Notes under the pieces: generated by a model
The model's database searches: none
The model's input: only the letters and a program-made list of their open reading frames with translations
What the model was told of the DNA's origin: nothing
Origin: Pseudomonadota bacterium
Lineage (GTDB): Bacteria; Pseudomonadota; Gammaproteobacteria; JAKAQQ01
Direction of reading: 5' to 3'
NCBI GenBank assembly: GCA_021828425.1
Contig: JAKARN010000087.1
Location: forward strand, 1 to 6,293
DNA length: 6,293 bases
Position numbers and translations under genes: made by a program
Part shown: one piece after another, positions 1 through 5,503 of the stretch
Layout: the number at the start of each line of letters is the position of its first letter
How positions within the stretch are numbered: position 1 is the first letter of the stretch

Positions 1-1150
1 ATCTGCCGCGGCATCCGAATCGGAATCGGTGGCAGTCCGCGAACGGCTGGAACTGCTCGAGTCGCTGGATCCCCGGTCGGGAGAGTTCGAGCACCTGGCC
101 GAATCCCAGAAACGACTCGACCACCTGGAGCGCATCCGTCAAGGACTGCTCGTGATCCGGAAGTTGCTGACCGGCGGGGAGGAAGCGCCCCAAAGCCCGG
201 GATGCGAACCACTTTTGGGCCGGGCCCAAAAAGAACTTCGACCGCTCCTCTCCCTGGATCCCGCCCTTGAAATCCTCGCGGGCCGGATCGACGAGGCCAA
301 GGGCGCCCTCGATCAGTGTGAAGGGACCCTGGACCAGTACGAGAGCAACATTGAAATCGATGCCACCCATATGGAATCCACACGCCTCCGCTTTGACCGC
401 TACCAGGAGCTGGCCTACCGCTTCCACATGCGCCCGGAGGAGCTCGCGGATGCGCTGGGGGAGACACGAGGTCGGGCAGAGGCCTTGGCCACGGGCTCCG
501 GGCTCCTTGAACGATACCGGGCCGAGGCGGCCGCAGCTGAAGCGCGCTATCACGCGGCGGCTCAGCAACTCTCACGGGACCGTCGGAAAGCGGCATCCCG
601 GCTGGAGGAGGCCGTAAACCGCCTACTTCCGGAATTCGGAATGTCAGGGGCCCAACTCGCCGTAAACTTCGAGCCGGCCCCCCCCGGACCCCGTGGCGTG
701 GAATCGATCCGGCTGGATTTCAGGAGTCATGCCGACCAACCCGCCCTCCCCCTGGCCAAGATCGCCTCCGGGGGTGAGTTGTCCCGGCTGGCTTTGGCAC
801 TTCAGCTGGCCTCAGCCCACGCCCAGTGGGTGCCGACCCTGATCTTTGATGAAATTGATTCCGGGATCGGCGGTCGCATTGCCGAACGGGTCGGACTCAA
901 GCTTCGAGCCCTGGCCGGTCACCGGCAGGTGTTTTGTATCACCCACCTTCCGCAGGTCGCCTGCCAGGGACACCATCATTTTCGGGTACTCAAAGAAAGC
1001 CGCTCCGCAAACATCCGAACCCAGGTCGTTCCCCTGGATGCCGAATCGCGGGAGCAGGAAGTTGCACGCATGCTGGCCGGGGAGGAAGTCACGGATGCGG
1101 CGCTTCGCCATGCCCGTGAACTCATCGGTCGGGCACAAAAAGCCCCCTGA
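1..1150 (+). CDS. recN: DNA repair ATPase RecN, C-terminal part (5' end outside window)
   Basis: RecN is an SMC-like cytoplasmic ATPase that helps repair DNA double-strand breaks. The frame is open to the left edge (first full codon at base 2), so the GTG at 29 is an internal codon. About 382 residues are visible. RecN proteins are usually about 550 residues, so the N-terminal ATPase lobe with Walker A lies upstream. The first half of the visible part is charged and Leu/Glu/Ala-rich, fitting the coiled-coil arm. The C-terminal ATPase lobe follows: the ABC signature ASGGELSRLALALQ (about 765-806), Walker B plus D-loop FDEIDSGIGG (about 844-873), and the switch region ITHLPQVA (about 937-960). 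These are diagnostic for RecN over other SMC-like proteins. The TGA is at 1148-1150, and bamE follows on the same strand, an order also seen in Escherichia coli. The upstream promoter, typically LexA-controlled, is not in view. Confidence 0.96.
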   Translation, partial: SAAASESESVAVRERLELLESLDPRSGEFEHLAESQKRLDHLERIRQGLLVIRKLLTGGEEAPQSPGCEPLLGRAQKELRPLLSLDPALEILAGRIDEAKGALDQCEGTLDQYESNIEIDATHMESTRLRFDRYQELAYRFHMRPEELADALGETRGRAEALATGSGLLERYRAEAAAAEARYHAAAQQLSRDRRKAASRLEEAVNRLLPEFGMSGAQLAVNFEPAPPGPRGVESIRLDFRSHADQPALPLAKIASGGELSRLALALQLASAHAQWVPTLIFDEIDSGIGGRIAERVGLKLRALAGHRQVFCITHLPQVACQGHHHFRVLKESRSANIRTQVVPLDAESREQEVARMLAGEEVTDAALRHARELIGRAQKAP

Positions 1151-1195
1151 TCGGTTATCATGGCCGCACCTCCCAGTTCCCCCTGGCCGTTCCCG

Positions 1196-1540
1196 ATGAG
1201 CTTCCGCAACCGGTTAGTGCTGTTAGGTCTGTGTGCGATCGGGCTCGGGGGCTGCAGCTTCGTCTACATTGCCCCGATGCACCAAGGCAACTACCTTTCG
1301 CCGGCGATGATGCATGAAATCAGGGTCGGCATGACGCAATCGCAGGTCGCCTACCTGCTCGGCCCGCCGGCACTCAAAAACCCCTTTTCCTCCCAGCACT
1401 GGGTCTACATCTACTACCGGAAGGCCGGCCATTTCTCATCTGCCCGGCTTCATCATCTTTGGATTGTTTTCCATCAGGGACGGGTCATCCGGATTCGTCG
1501 CCGGGGGCGCGTCCATCCGGCGAAACCGCCCGCCCACTGA
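1196..1540 (+). CDS. bamE: Outer-membrane assembly lipoprotein BamE
   Basis: BamE (SmpA/OmlA family) is a small lipoprotein of the BAM complex, which folds beta-barrel proteins into the outer membrane. From ATG 1196 the product is 114 residues. It has a short basic n-region (SFRNR), a hydrophobic stretch and a lipobox GLGGC, with the lipidated Cys at residue 20. The mature part carries the family core: QGNYLSPAMM, then IRVGMTQSQVAYLLGPP, then a NPFSSQHWVYIYY block. An in-frame ATG at 1160 would add 12 Pro-rich residues before the signal peptide. I prefer 1196 because it gives a standard lipoprotein signal, but neither start has a convincing Shine-Dalgarno sequence. The C-terminus is Arg-rich (IRIRRRGR) and its last 56 bp overlap the 3' end of rnfH on the other strand. 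The gene follows recN by 45 bp and may be co-transcribed with it. Confidence 0.9.
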   Translation: MSFRNRLVLLGLCAIGLGGCSFVYIAPMHQGNYLSPAMMHEIRVGMTQSQVAYLLGPPALKNPFSSQHWVYIYYRKAGHFSSARLHHLWIVFHQGRVIRIRRRGRVHPAKPPAH

Positions 1541-1823
1541 CTCGACCCGCTTTCCCCTTTCTCCCCAAACGCCCAAGGCGAAGATCGCCCGGTCGAATCT
1601 TGAGTGGCTTGAGGAACTCGACCCGGTCGGTGGGCCGGAGAATCGCACCCAGACCGATTTCCTGGCCCGCCACGGCAATCCGACCGCCCATGGCCAGCCA
1701 ACGCTCGGCAAAACCTTGAAGTCCAGCCATCCGGAGTGCATCCGCGAGTGTCGATCCCGTCGACAGGGTGAGCATCCGATGGTATTCACGCTCCCCTTCC
1801 ATCCACGCCATTTCAACCCACAT
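1485..1823 (-). CDS. rnfH: RnfH family ubiquitin-fold protein
   Basis: RnfH proteins are small beta-grasp (ubiquitin-like) proteins that in many gammaproteobacteria sit next to ratA; their role is not settled. From the ATG at 1823 the product is 112 residues. Family landmarks are the opening strand [12 protein letters not shown], the helix region around STLADALRMAGL, the segment RIAVAGQEIGLGAIL, and the characteristic DRVEFLKPLKIRPGDLR near the end of the fold. The last 25 or so residues are a Gly/Arg/Lys-rich tail of low complexity. The frame is open further upstream to an ATG at 1868, but that would put 56 bp inside ratA. The 1823 start gives an 11-bp overlap with the ratA end and places the first strand where RnfH proteins begin. 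ratA upstream on the same strand makes a two-gene unit. The 3' end overlaps bamE tail to tail. Confidence 0.88.
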   Translation of the reverse strand: MWVEMAWMEGEREYHRMLTLSTGSTLADALRMAGLQGFAERWLAMGGRIAVAGQEIGLGAILRPTDRVEFLKPLKIRPGDLRLGRLGRKGKAGRVSGRAVSPDGRAPGDESG

Positions 1824-2280
1824 GGCTGCCGTCCGGATATCTTCGGCGAGCTTCTTCCACAAAGGCATCCGTCAGGGTCTCCATGGCCTCTCCGATCAGC
1901 GGAGCGACCAGATGACCCATCATGCGGCTACCCGTCACGAAGGAAAGATCCAGCTCGACCTCGCAGTCCCGGGGGCCGGCCGGTGCAAACTTCCAGGTCC
2001 CATCCAGCTCGCGCAGGGGCCCCTCGACCAACTTCATGCGGATCCGGTCGGGAAAGTGGTTGTGGTTTCGGGTCCTCAACCGGTACCGGAGGGGTCCCCA
2101 TGCCAGACCCATCTCGGCCAGGACGATTTCGCCGTCTTGAGTCCCCGCCTCTTTCCCGAGGATCCGGGCATTGGCGCACCAGGGCAAAAAACGGGAATAG
2201 GAGGGAACGTCCGCAACCAACCGGTACATGTCCTCCACCCGACAGGGGACACGGGCATGTCTTTGAATATTTCGCAGCAC
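1813..2280 (-). CDS. ratA: RatA-type START/polyketide-cyclase fold protein
   Basis: RatA (YfjG) belongs to the START/Bet v 1-like ligand-binding fold. In Escherichia coli it has been described as a toxin blocking 70S ribosome formation, while its homologue Coq10 binds ubiquinone, so the role here is uncertain. The product is 155 residues, close to the family length. Typical segments are [19 protein letters not shown] (helix 1), the [14 protein letters not shown] motif shared with Coq10/RatA proteins, [17 protein letters not shown] in the middle, and [17 protein letters not shown] leading into the long C-terminal helix. The start is a GTG at 2280. An in-frame stop lies a few codons upstream, so few alternatives exist. 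There is no strong Shine-Dalgarno sequence. The gene is divergent from smpB with 43 bp between them and is followed by rnfH with a short overlap. This arrangement matches the E. coli ratA-rnfH / smpB locus. Confidence 0.92.
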   Translation of the reverse strand: MLRNIQRHARVPCRVEDMYRLVADVPSYSRFLPWCANARILGKEAGTQDGEIVLAEMGLAWGPLRYRLRTRNHNHFPDRIRMKLVEGPLRELDGTWKFAPAGPRDCEVELDLSFVTGSRMMGHLVAPLIGEAMETLTDAFVEEARRRYPDGSHVG

Positions 2281-2311
2281 GGGCCGAGAATCGCCTCAGG
2301 AAATGCCCCCG

Positions 2312-2317
2312 TATAAT
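2312..2317 (+). promoter_or_regulatory. Consensus -10 box TATAAT immediately before smpB
   Basis: A perfect TATAAT lies 6 bp before the smpB ATG at 2324. No good -35 hexamer is visible at 16-19 bp spacing. If this box is used, transcription would begin at or within a base or two of the start codon. It is the most promoter-like element in the 43-bp ratA/smpB gap. Confidence 0.55.
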
Positions 2318-2323
2318 GCCACC

Positions 2324-2809
2324 ATGAAGGATGACACGCAGAGATCAAAACCGCCGGCCCAAGTCGAAAACCGAAGGGCACGCCACGACTACTCCATCGA
2401 GGAACGCTACGAGGCGGGCTTGGTGCTGGAAGGCTGGGAAGTCAAAGCCCTGAGGGCGGGACGTATCCAGATACGGGACAGCTATGCGCTGATCAAAAAT
2501 GGTGCCATTTGGCTGATCGGAAGCCAGATTGCACCGCTGCCGACCGTTTCCACACACCGGACCGTCGACCCGGAGCGAACGCGCAAGTTACTCCTTCACC
2601 AGCGGGAAATTGACACCCTGCGCGGGGCCGTTGAACGACGGGGACTGACCCTGATTCCCCTGCGTCTGTACTGGAAGCACGGACGGGCCAAGCTGGAGTT
2701 GGGCCTGGCACGGGGTAAAAAACTCCATGACAAGCGGCGCAGCGAACGGGAACGGGACTGGGCGAGGCAAAAAGCCCGGCTCTTGCGTCATGAACGTCCC
2801 TCTTCCTGA
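2324..2809 (+). CDS. smpB: SsrA (tmRNA)-binding protein SmpB
   Basis: SmpB binds tmRNA and brings it to stalled ribosomes for trans-translation and tagging of unfinished proteins. From ATG 2324 the product is 161 residues, matching the usual 150-165. The N-terminal OB-fold begins with [19 protein letters not shown], followed by [20 protein letters not shown] and the segment IGSQIAPLP, all SmpB hallmarks. The basic C-terminal tail, [20 protein letters not shown] (residues 131-150), is the part that enters the mRNA channel when tmRNA is bound. An in-frame ATG at 2303 would add seven residues that translate the promoter-like TATAAT, so I reject it. Neither start has a well-placed Shine-Dalgarno sequence. 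The gene is divergent from ratA and ends 13 bp from the convergent sulfurtransferase stop. No ssrA gene is visible in the window. Confidence 0.96.
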   Translation: MKDDTQRSKPPAQVENRRARHDYSIEERYEAGLVLEGWEVKALRAGRIQIRDSYALIKNGAIWLIGSQIAPLPTVSTHRTVDPERTRKLLLHQREIDTLRGAVERRGLTLIPLRLYWKHGRAKLELGLARGKKLHDKRRSERERDWARQKARLLRHERPSS

Positions 2810-2822
2810 GGCGCACCGGATT

Positions 2823-3686
2823 TCAGGGTGTGCGGACGACCGGGCGTGATCCCGAACGGATCCACTCACTGTACGAACCGGCATAGAGGCGTGATCCAGA
2901 AAGACCCGCCCACTCCATCGCCAGCAAGGTCTGGCAGGCGGTCACCCCGGAACCACAGGAATGAATCACCTCCCGTGGTGAGCATCGCCCGAGGACGGTG
3001 GCGAAGCGACTGCGGAGCTCGGCCGGATCGAGAAGCCGCCCATCGGGAGCCAGTGTCTCCAAGTAGCAGAAGTTGACCGCGCCTGGAATGTGGCCCGCCA
3101 CGGAGTCGATGGGTTCCTCAAGACCGTGATACCGGTTCGCGTGACGTACATCGAGGAGCAGTCCCTGGCCCTGTCCGGCCACTACGGCTTCGATGTCCAA
3201 AGTGGTCAGCCAGAGGTCGGGGTTTGGCCGGGGTTCGAAAGATTTCGCGGCAACCGTCCGGGGAGGACCCGATTCAATCGGGCCGTGATTGTCGACCCAG
3301 ACCGACCAACCCCCGTCCAGCACGGACACGTTCGATAAACCGAGCCAGCGCGCAAGCCACCACAAGCGAGCCGCGAATGGTCCTGTGGTTTGGTCGTAGG
3401 CCACAATCCGCGTTCGTTCATCAACCCCCGCCTGACCCAGCCAACGGGCCAATGCGGCAGGATCCGGCAGGGGATGCCGCCCGCTTGTTTCCGTCACGGG
3501 TCCCGAAAGGACCCGGTCCAGATGGGCATAACGGGCGCCCGGGATGTGTCCTTCTTCCCAACTTTGCCCCCCCCATCCCGGATCCTCGAGCCGGAATCGG
3601 CAGTCGAACAGGCACACGTCCGGCTGTCCGATCCACGCTTTGAGTGTCCGCTCATCGATCAAGGCAGGACAGGTGGCCGCTTCCAT
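2823..3686 (-). CDS. sseA: 3-mercaptopyruvate sulfurtransferase (two-domain rhodanese family)
   Basis: These cytoplasmic enzymes move sulfane sulfur from 3-mercaptopyruvate or thiosulfate to thiol or cyanide acceptors through a Cys persulfide. The product is 287 residues, typical for tandem rhodanese proteins. The N-terminal inactive domain shows FDCRFRLEDPGWGGQ, EGHIPGARYAHLD and the linker WLGLSNVSVLDGGW. The C-terminal domain shows LLLDVRHANRYHG, GHIPGAVN and the catalytic loop CGSGVTAC, with the persulfide Cys at residue 244 (codon 2955-2957). A CGSG-V-T loop points to mercaptopyruvate sulfurtransferase rather than thiosulfate sulfurtransferase, which usually has CRxGxR/T. The ATG at 3686 is preceded by AAGGGG at 8 nt. 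An upstream ATG at 3713 would add nine residues without such a site. The gene is divergent from the dehydrogenase and convergent with smpB. No partner gene indicates a pathway. Confidence 0.92.
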   Translation of the reverse strand: MEAATCPALIDERTLKAWIGQPDVCLFDCRFRLEDPGWGGQSWEEGHIPGARYAHLDRVLSGPVTETSGRHPLPDPAALARWLGQAGVDERTRIVAYDQTTGPFAARLWWLARWLGLSNVSVLDGGWSVWVDNHGPIESGPPRTVAAKSFEPRPNPDLWLTTLDIEAVVAGQGQGLLLDVRHANRYHGLEEPIDSVAGHIPGAVNFCYLETLAPDGRLLDPAELRSRFATVLGRCSPREVIHSCGSGVTACQTLLAMEWAGLSGSRLYAGSYSEWIRSGSRPVVRTP

Positions 3687-3694
3687 CGTGAATT

Positions 3695-3700
3695 CCCCTT
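3695..3700 (-). promoter_or_regulatory. Ribosome binding site of the sulfurtransferase gene
   Basis: The minus strand reads AAGGGG, then 8 nt, then the ATG at 3686. This spacing decides the start in favour of 3686 over the upstream in-frame ATG at 3713. Confidence 0.7.
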
Positions 3701-3726
3701 TTGAGCACCGCATGAGAGTATATAGT
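3699..3726 (+). promoter_or_regulatory. Candidate promoter of the short-chain dehydrogenase gene
   Basis: TTTTGA (3699-3704) and TATAGT (3721-3726) lie 16 bp apart, an acceptable sigma-70-like pair. The predicted start near 3732 would leave only about 15 nt of leader, just enough to include the GGAG at 3734-3737. The element overlaps the divergent sulfurtransferase leader. Confidence 0.4.
3717..3722 (-). promoter_or_regulatory. Candidate -10 box of the sulfurtransferase gene
   Basis: On the minus strand these bases read TATACT, about 30 bp before the ATG at 3686. No convincing -35 is visible upstream, where the DNA becomes the start of the divergent dehydrogenase. It overlaps the plus-strand TATAGT, so the two promoters could compete for RNA polymerase. 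Confidence 0.35.
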
Positions 3727-3746
3727 GAAGATTGGAGAAGCCCACC

Positions 3747-4625
3747 ATGTCGAAGTCTGACTCTTCCTACGCGTTAAAAGACCGGGTTTTGTTGATCACG
3801 GGTGCGAGCCGCGGCATCGGGCGAGCGATTGCCCTGCGGGCCGCCCACGCGGGTGCCCGGATCGGAATCCTCGCCAAAACGCAAACTCCGCACCCGCACC
3901 TGCCCGGAACCATCGAAACCGTGGCTCGCGAAGTCCGGGACTTGGGGGCTCAGGCCCTGCCGATCGCCACGGATATCCGCGACGTGGAGGCTGTCGAAAC
4001 TGCGGTGTCCCGCGTTGTGGCCGAGTGGGGCCGGCTGGACATCCTCGTGAATAACGCCAGTGCCATTGCACTGGGCGGGCTCGCCGATATCCCCGTCAAA
4101 AAACTGGACTTGCTCTGGTCGGTCAATGCGCGAGGGACCTATGCCTGCACGCGCGCAGCCCTTCCCTTTCTCCGGCAGGCCGAAAACCCCCATGTGCTCG
4201 TCCTCGCCCCTCCCCCCAGTCTGGATCCGCGCTGGTTCTCGGGACATCTGGGGTATACGCTGACCAAAATGGGAATGAGCTTCTGCGTCCTCGGGCTGTC
4301 CCGGGAATTGGCCCGAGAGGGCATTGCCGTCAATGCGCTATGGCCAAAAACGATCATCGCAACCCAGGCGCTGACCCAGCTGGGCGGACCCATCCGGCCC
4401 GAAAACTGTCGCAAGCCGGAGATTGTCGCCGACGCCGCGGTGGAAATCCTCAAACGACCGGCACGAACGACAACCGGGCAGTTTTTCATCGATGAGGCCG
4501 TGCTCGCGGAGGCTGGAATCACCGACCTCGACCGTTATGCCGTCTCCCCCGGGGCACAGTTGCTCCCCGACCTTTTCCTTCCGGAATTTCTGAACGCGTT
4601 CGATCGGAAAACGGAATCCGACTGA
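3747..4625 (+). CDS. HSDL2-like short-chain dehydrogenase/reductase
   Basis: This is an NAD(P)-dependent oxidoreductase of the classical short-chain dehydrogenase superfamily; its substrate is unknown. The product is 292 residues. The cofactor motif TGASRGIG is at 18-25, NNAS at 102-105, a conserved Asn in SVNARG at 127, and the catalytic pair Y170/K174 in YTLTK. Segments such as LPGTIETVA, the LAPPPSLDPRWF stretch, VNALWPKTIIAT and the C-terminal GQFFIDEAVL and YAVSPG match the dehydrogenase half of animal HSDL2 and its bacterial relatives. The sterol-carrier (SCP2) domain that follows in animal HSDL2 is absent. No Ser stands at the usual position 13 residues before the Tyr; Ser158 is 12 before it and Pro-flanked. 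The ATG at 3747 has GGAG (3734-3737) 9 nt upstream; a TTG at 3732 is in frame but unlikely. It appears monocistronic. Fatty or branched acyl metabolism is plausible only by homology. Confidence 0.88.
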   Translation: MSKSDSSYALKDRVLLITGASRGIGRAIALRAAHAGARIGILAKTQTPHPHLPGTIETVAREVRDLGAQALPIATDIRDVEAVETAVSRVVAEWGRLDILVNNASAIALGGLADIPVKKLDLLWSVNARGTYACTRAALPFLRQAENPHVLVLAPPPSLDPRWFSGHLGYTLTKMGMSFCVLGLSRELAREGIAVNALWPKTIIATQALTQLGGPIRPENCRKPEIVADAAVEILKRPARTTTGQFFIDEAVLAEAGITDLDRYAVSPGAQLLPDLFLPEFLNAFDRKTESD

Positions 4626-4688
4626 GCAAAAGCCGCTCCCTACTGGAGGTTATGAAAATGACGCGCCTGCCCCTTCGGGGTGAAACGA

Positions 4689-5044
4689 CTACGCTTTGCG
4701 GCTCGGTTGTTGGAGGGGCAGAAGATGGCGGTGCCGTGTCGCGAATTCGGTCTCTCGTGCAAGACCGGTGACCTGGTCTTCCCGGTGTGCTTGAGAGGCG
4801 CATGGTTGGGCTCAAGCACGAGCATCCGAGCTGGGGTGCGCCAATTACAAGGGTGAGTTCATGCTGGGTGATCGGCGTGACTGCTGTCCGCTGACCCTCA
4901 CCGATCATGCACGACGACTTGGGATTCTTCGACCACGAAAGCAATCGGGTCGAATGCGCAGATAACCCCTTCGAGGCCAAGGTGTTACCCCTGTCCTCGG
5001 AATCATCCGTCACCCATGTGGCCCGGTACGGACCCCCTGATTAA
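4689..5044 (+). pseudogene. IS481-family transposase relic, collapsed by several internal deletions
   Basis: Four pieces of one transposase survive in the right order in changing frames. Bases 4689-4769 read LRFAARLLEGQKMAVPCREF then GLSCKTG, the N-terminal helix-turn-helix of IS481-type transposases. Bases 4781-4843 include LKHEHPSWGAP, the linker before the catalytic core. Bases 4840-4911 give ANYKGEF, then GDRRDCCPLTLTDHA, the start of the DDE domain, with Asn where the first catalytic Asp is expected. Bases 4907-5002 give MHDDLGFFDHESNRVECADN, then PFEAKVLPLSSE, the C-terminal end, running on to TAA at 5042. Family members are usually 300-400 residues; less than a third is left here, so the remaining catalytic acids lay in deleted segments. 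It cannot encode an active enzyme. It lies between the dehydrogenase and tRNA-Pro. The family call rests on remembered motifs, not a search. Confidence 0.82.
4983..5026 (+). repeat. Imperfect direct repeat at the right end of the insertion-sequence relic
   Basis: TGTTACCCCTGTCCTCGG (4983-5000) and CGTCACCCATGTGGCCCGG (5008-5026) resemble each other, sharing the pattern GTyACCC-n-TGT followed by a C-rich run and GG, and start 25 bp apart. The first copy is also coding sequence of the relic. IS481-type elements often carry such motifs near their ends, so these may be old transposase binding sites. I found no matching copy at the left side. Confidence 0.4.
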
Positions 5045-5045
5045 A

Positions 5046-5122
5046 TGGTCGGGGTGAGAGGATTTGAACCTCCGACCACCTGCACCCCATGCAGGTGCGC
5101 TACCAGGCTGCGCTACACCCCG
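5046..5122 (-). tRNA. proL: tRNA-Pro, anticodon GGG (reads CCC)
   Basis: Read on the minus strand the 77-nt gene folds as a normal class I cloverleaf. The acceptor stem CGGGGTG pairs with CACCCCG. The D arm is GCGC-AGCCTGGTA-GCGC. The anticodon stem CCTGC/GCAGG has loop ATGGGGT, giving anticodon GGG. The T arm is GGAGG-TTCAAAT-CCTCT, with a G-T wobble at one end. The discriminator is A and the CCA tail is encoded (5046-5048). It strongly resembles the E. coli proline tRNA with the same anticodon. It begins 18 bp after the stop of the MerR-like gene on the same strand, so it is probably the last gene of the pheT operon, as in Pseudomonas. The transposase relic ends right beside its 3' end. Confidence 0.97.
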
Positions 5123-5140
5123 ACTGACCCACCCTGACTT

Positions 5141-5503
5141 TCAGCTTCTCAAGAACTTCAGAATATCCTCGAGTTCCATCCGTAGCTGCTTGACGATCTG
5201 GGTGCTGTGATGCATGTCCTGCTGCATCCCATCCCCTCCCAGCTGCTGACGCGCGCCCCCAATCGTATAGCCATGCTCGTAAAGAAGGCTGCGGATCTGG
5301 CGGATCAGAATGAGATCCTGGCGCTGGTAATACCGCCGGTTGCCCTTGCGCTTGACGGGGTGCAACTGGCTGAACTCTTGCTCCCAATACCGGAGCACAT
5401 GAGGCTTGACCTGGCAAAGATCACTGACCTCCCCGATCGTGAAGTAACGCTTCGCGGGGATCGGGGCTAGTTCAAGTTTATTCTCTGCTTCCAGCATAAC
5501 CAT
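5141..5503 (-). CDS. MerR-family transcriptional regulator of the pheT-ihfA operon
   Basis: This is a small DNA-binding protein of the MerR superfamily, about 120 residues. The winged helix-turn-helix starts with [20 protein letters not shown], then [40 protein letters not shown] and [11 protein letters not shown]. The C-terminal part ([19 protein letters not shown]) looks like the short dimerisation coiled coil. There is no ligand or metal-binding extension and no Cys cluster, so the effector is unknown. The same gene follows ihfA in Pseudomonas and related genera, where it is only annotated as a probable regulator. Starts are possible at GTG 5509, ATG 5503 and ATG 5497. GAGGA at 5513-5517 favours 5503 (9-nt spacing), whereas family proteins often begin MLE, which would be 5497. 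The gene overlaps the ihfA 3' end by 26 bp at the chosen start. Confidence 0.9.
   Translation of the reverse strand: MVMLEAENKLELAPIPAKRYFTIGEVSDLCQVKPHVLRYWEQEFSQLHPVKRKGNRRYYQRQDLILIRQIRSLLYEHGYTIGGARQQLGGDGMQQDMHHSTQIVKQLRMELEDILKFLRS

Larger units (their letters stand above)
4626..5045. other. 420-bp stretch without an intact gene, occupied by a decayed insertion sequence
   Basis: Between the dehydrogenase stop and the tRNA no intact coding frame is supported. Bases 4626-4688 show no coding similarity I recognise, apart from a GGAGG (4645-4649) placed 8 nt before an ATG at 4658. That ATG opens a 37-codon frame out of register with the transposase remains. Bases 4689 onward are transposase debris. 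I see no hairpin with a T-run that would serve as a terminator for either flanking unit. Confidence 0.75.

Noticed and set aside
1156..1161. TATCAT as a possible -10 box for bamE
   Set aside because: It overlaps the upstream candidate ATG at 1160 and has no -35 partner; too weak to annotate.
1768..2316. 182-codon plus-strand frame opposite ratA
   Set aside because: It is antisense to ratA, has no recognisable domain and no ribosome binding site, and ends in the smpB promoter region.
1464..2327. Long 287-codon plus-strand open frame covering the bamE end, rnfH and ratA
   Set aside because: It is antisense to two recognised genes and its product is Pro/Arg/Ser-rich without any family motif. 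Such frames are common in GC-rich DNA.
3774..4247. 157-codon minus-strand frame opposite the dehydrogenase
   Set aside because: The plus strand encodes clear dehydrogenase motifs across this stretch, and the antisense product is low-complexity.
4600..4640. Short inverted repeat TCGGA/TCCGA near the dehydrogenase stop as a terminator
   Set aside because: The stem is only 5 bp, its loop is 8 nt, and no T-run follows.
4652..4771. Small frame of 37-39 codons with a good GGAGG site before ATG 4652/4658
   Set aside because: It is out of register with the transposase fragments and has no similarity I recognise. It is more likely the debris of the element's own start region than a real peptide gene, though translation cannot be excluded.
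4519..5013. 164-codon minus-strand frame across the dehydrogenase end and the relic
   Set aside because: It crosses the dehydrogenase 3' end and the transposase relic in antisense. Its product is Ser/Arg/Pro-rich with no motif, while the plus strand shows recognisable transposase pieces.
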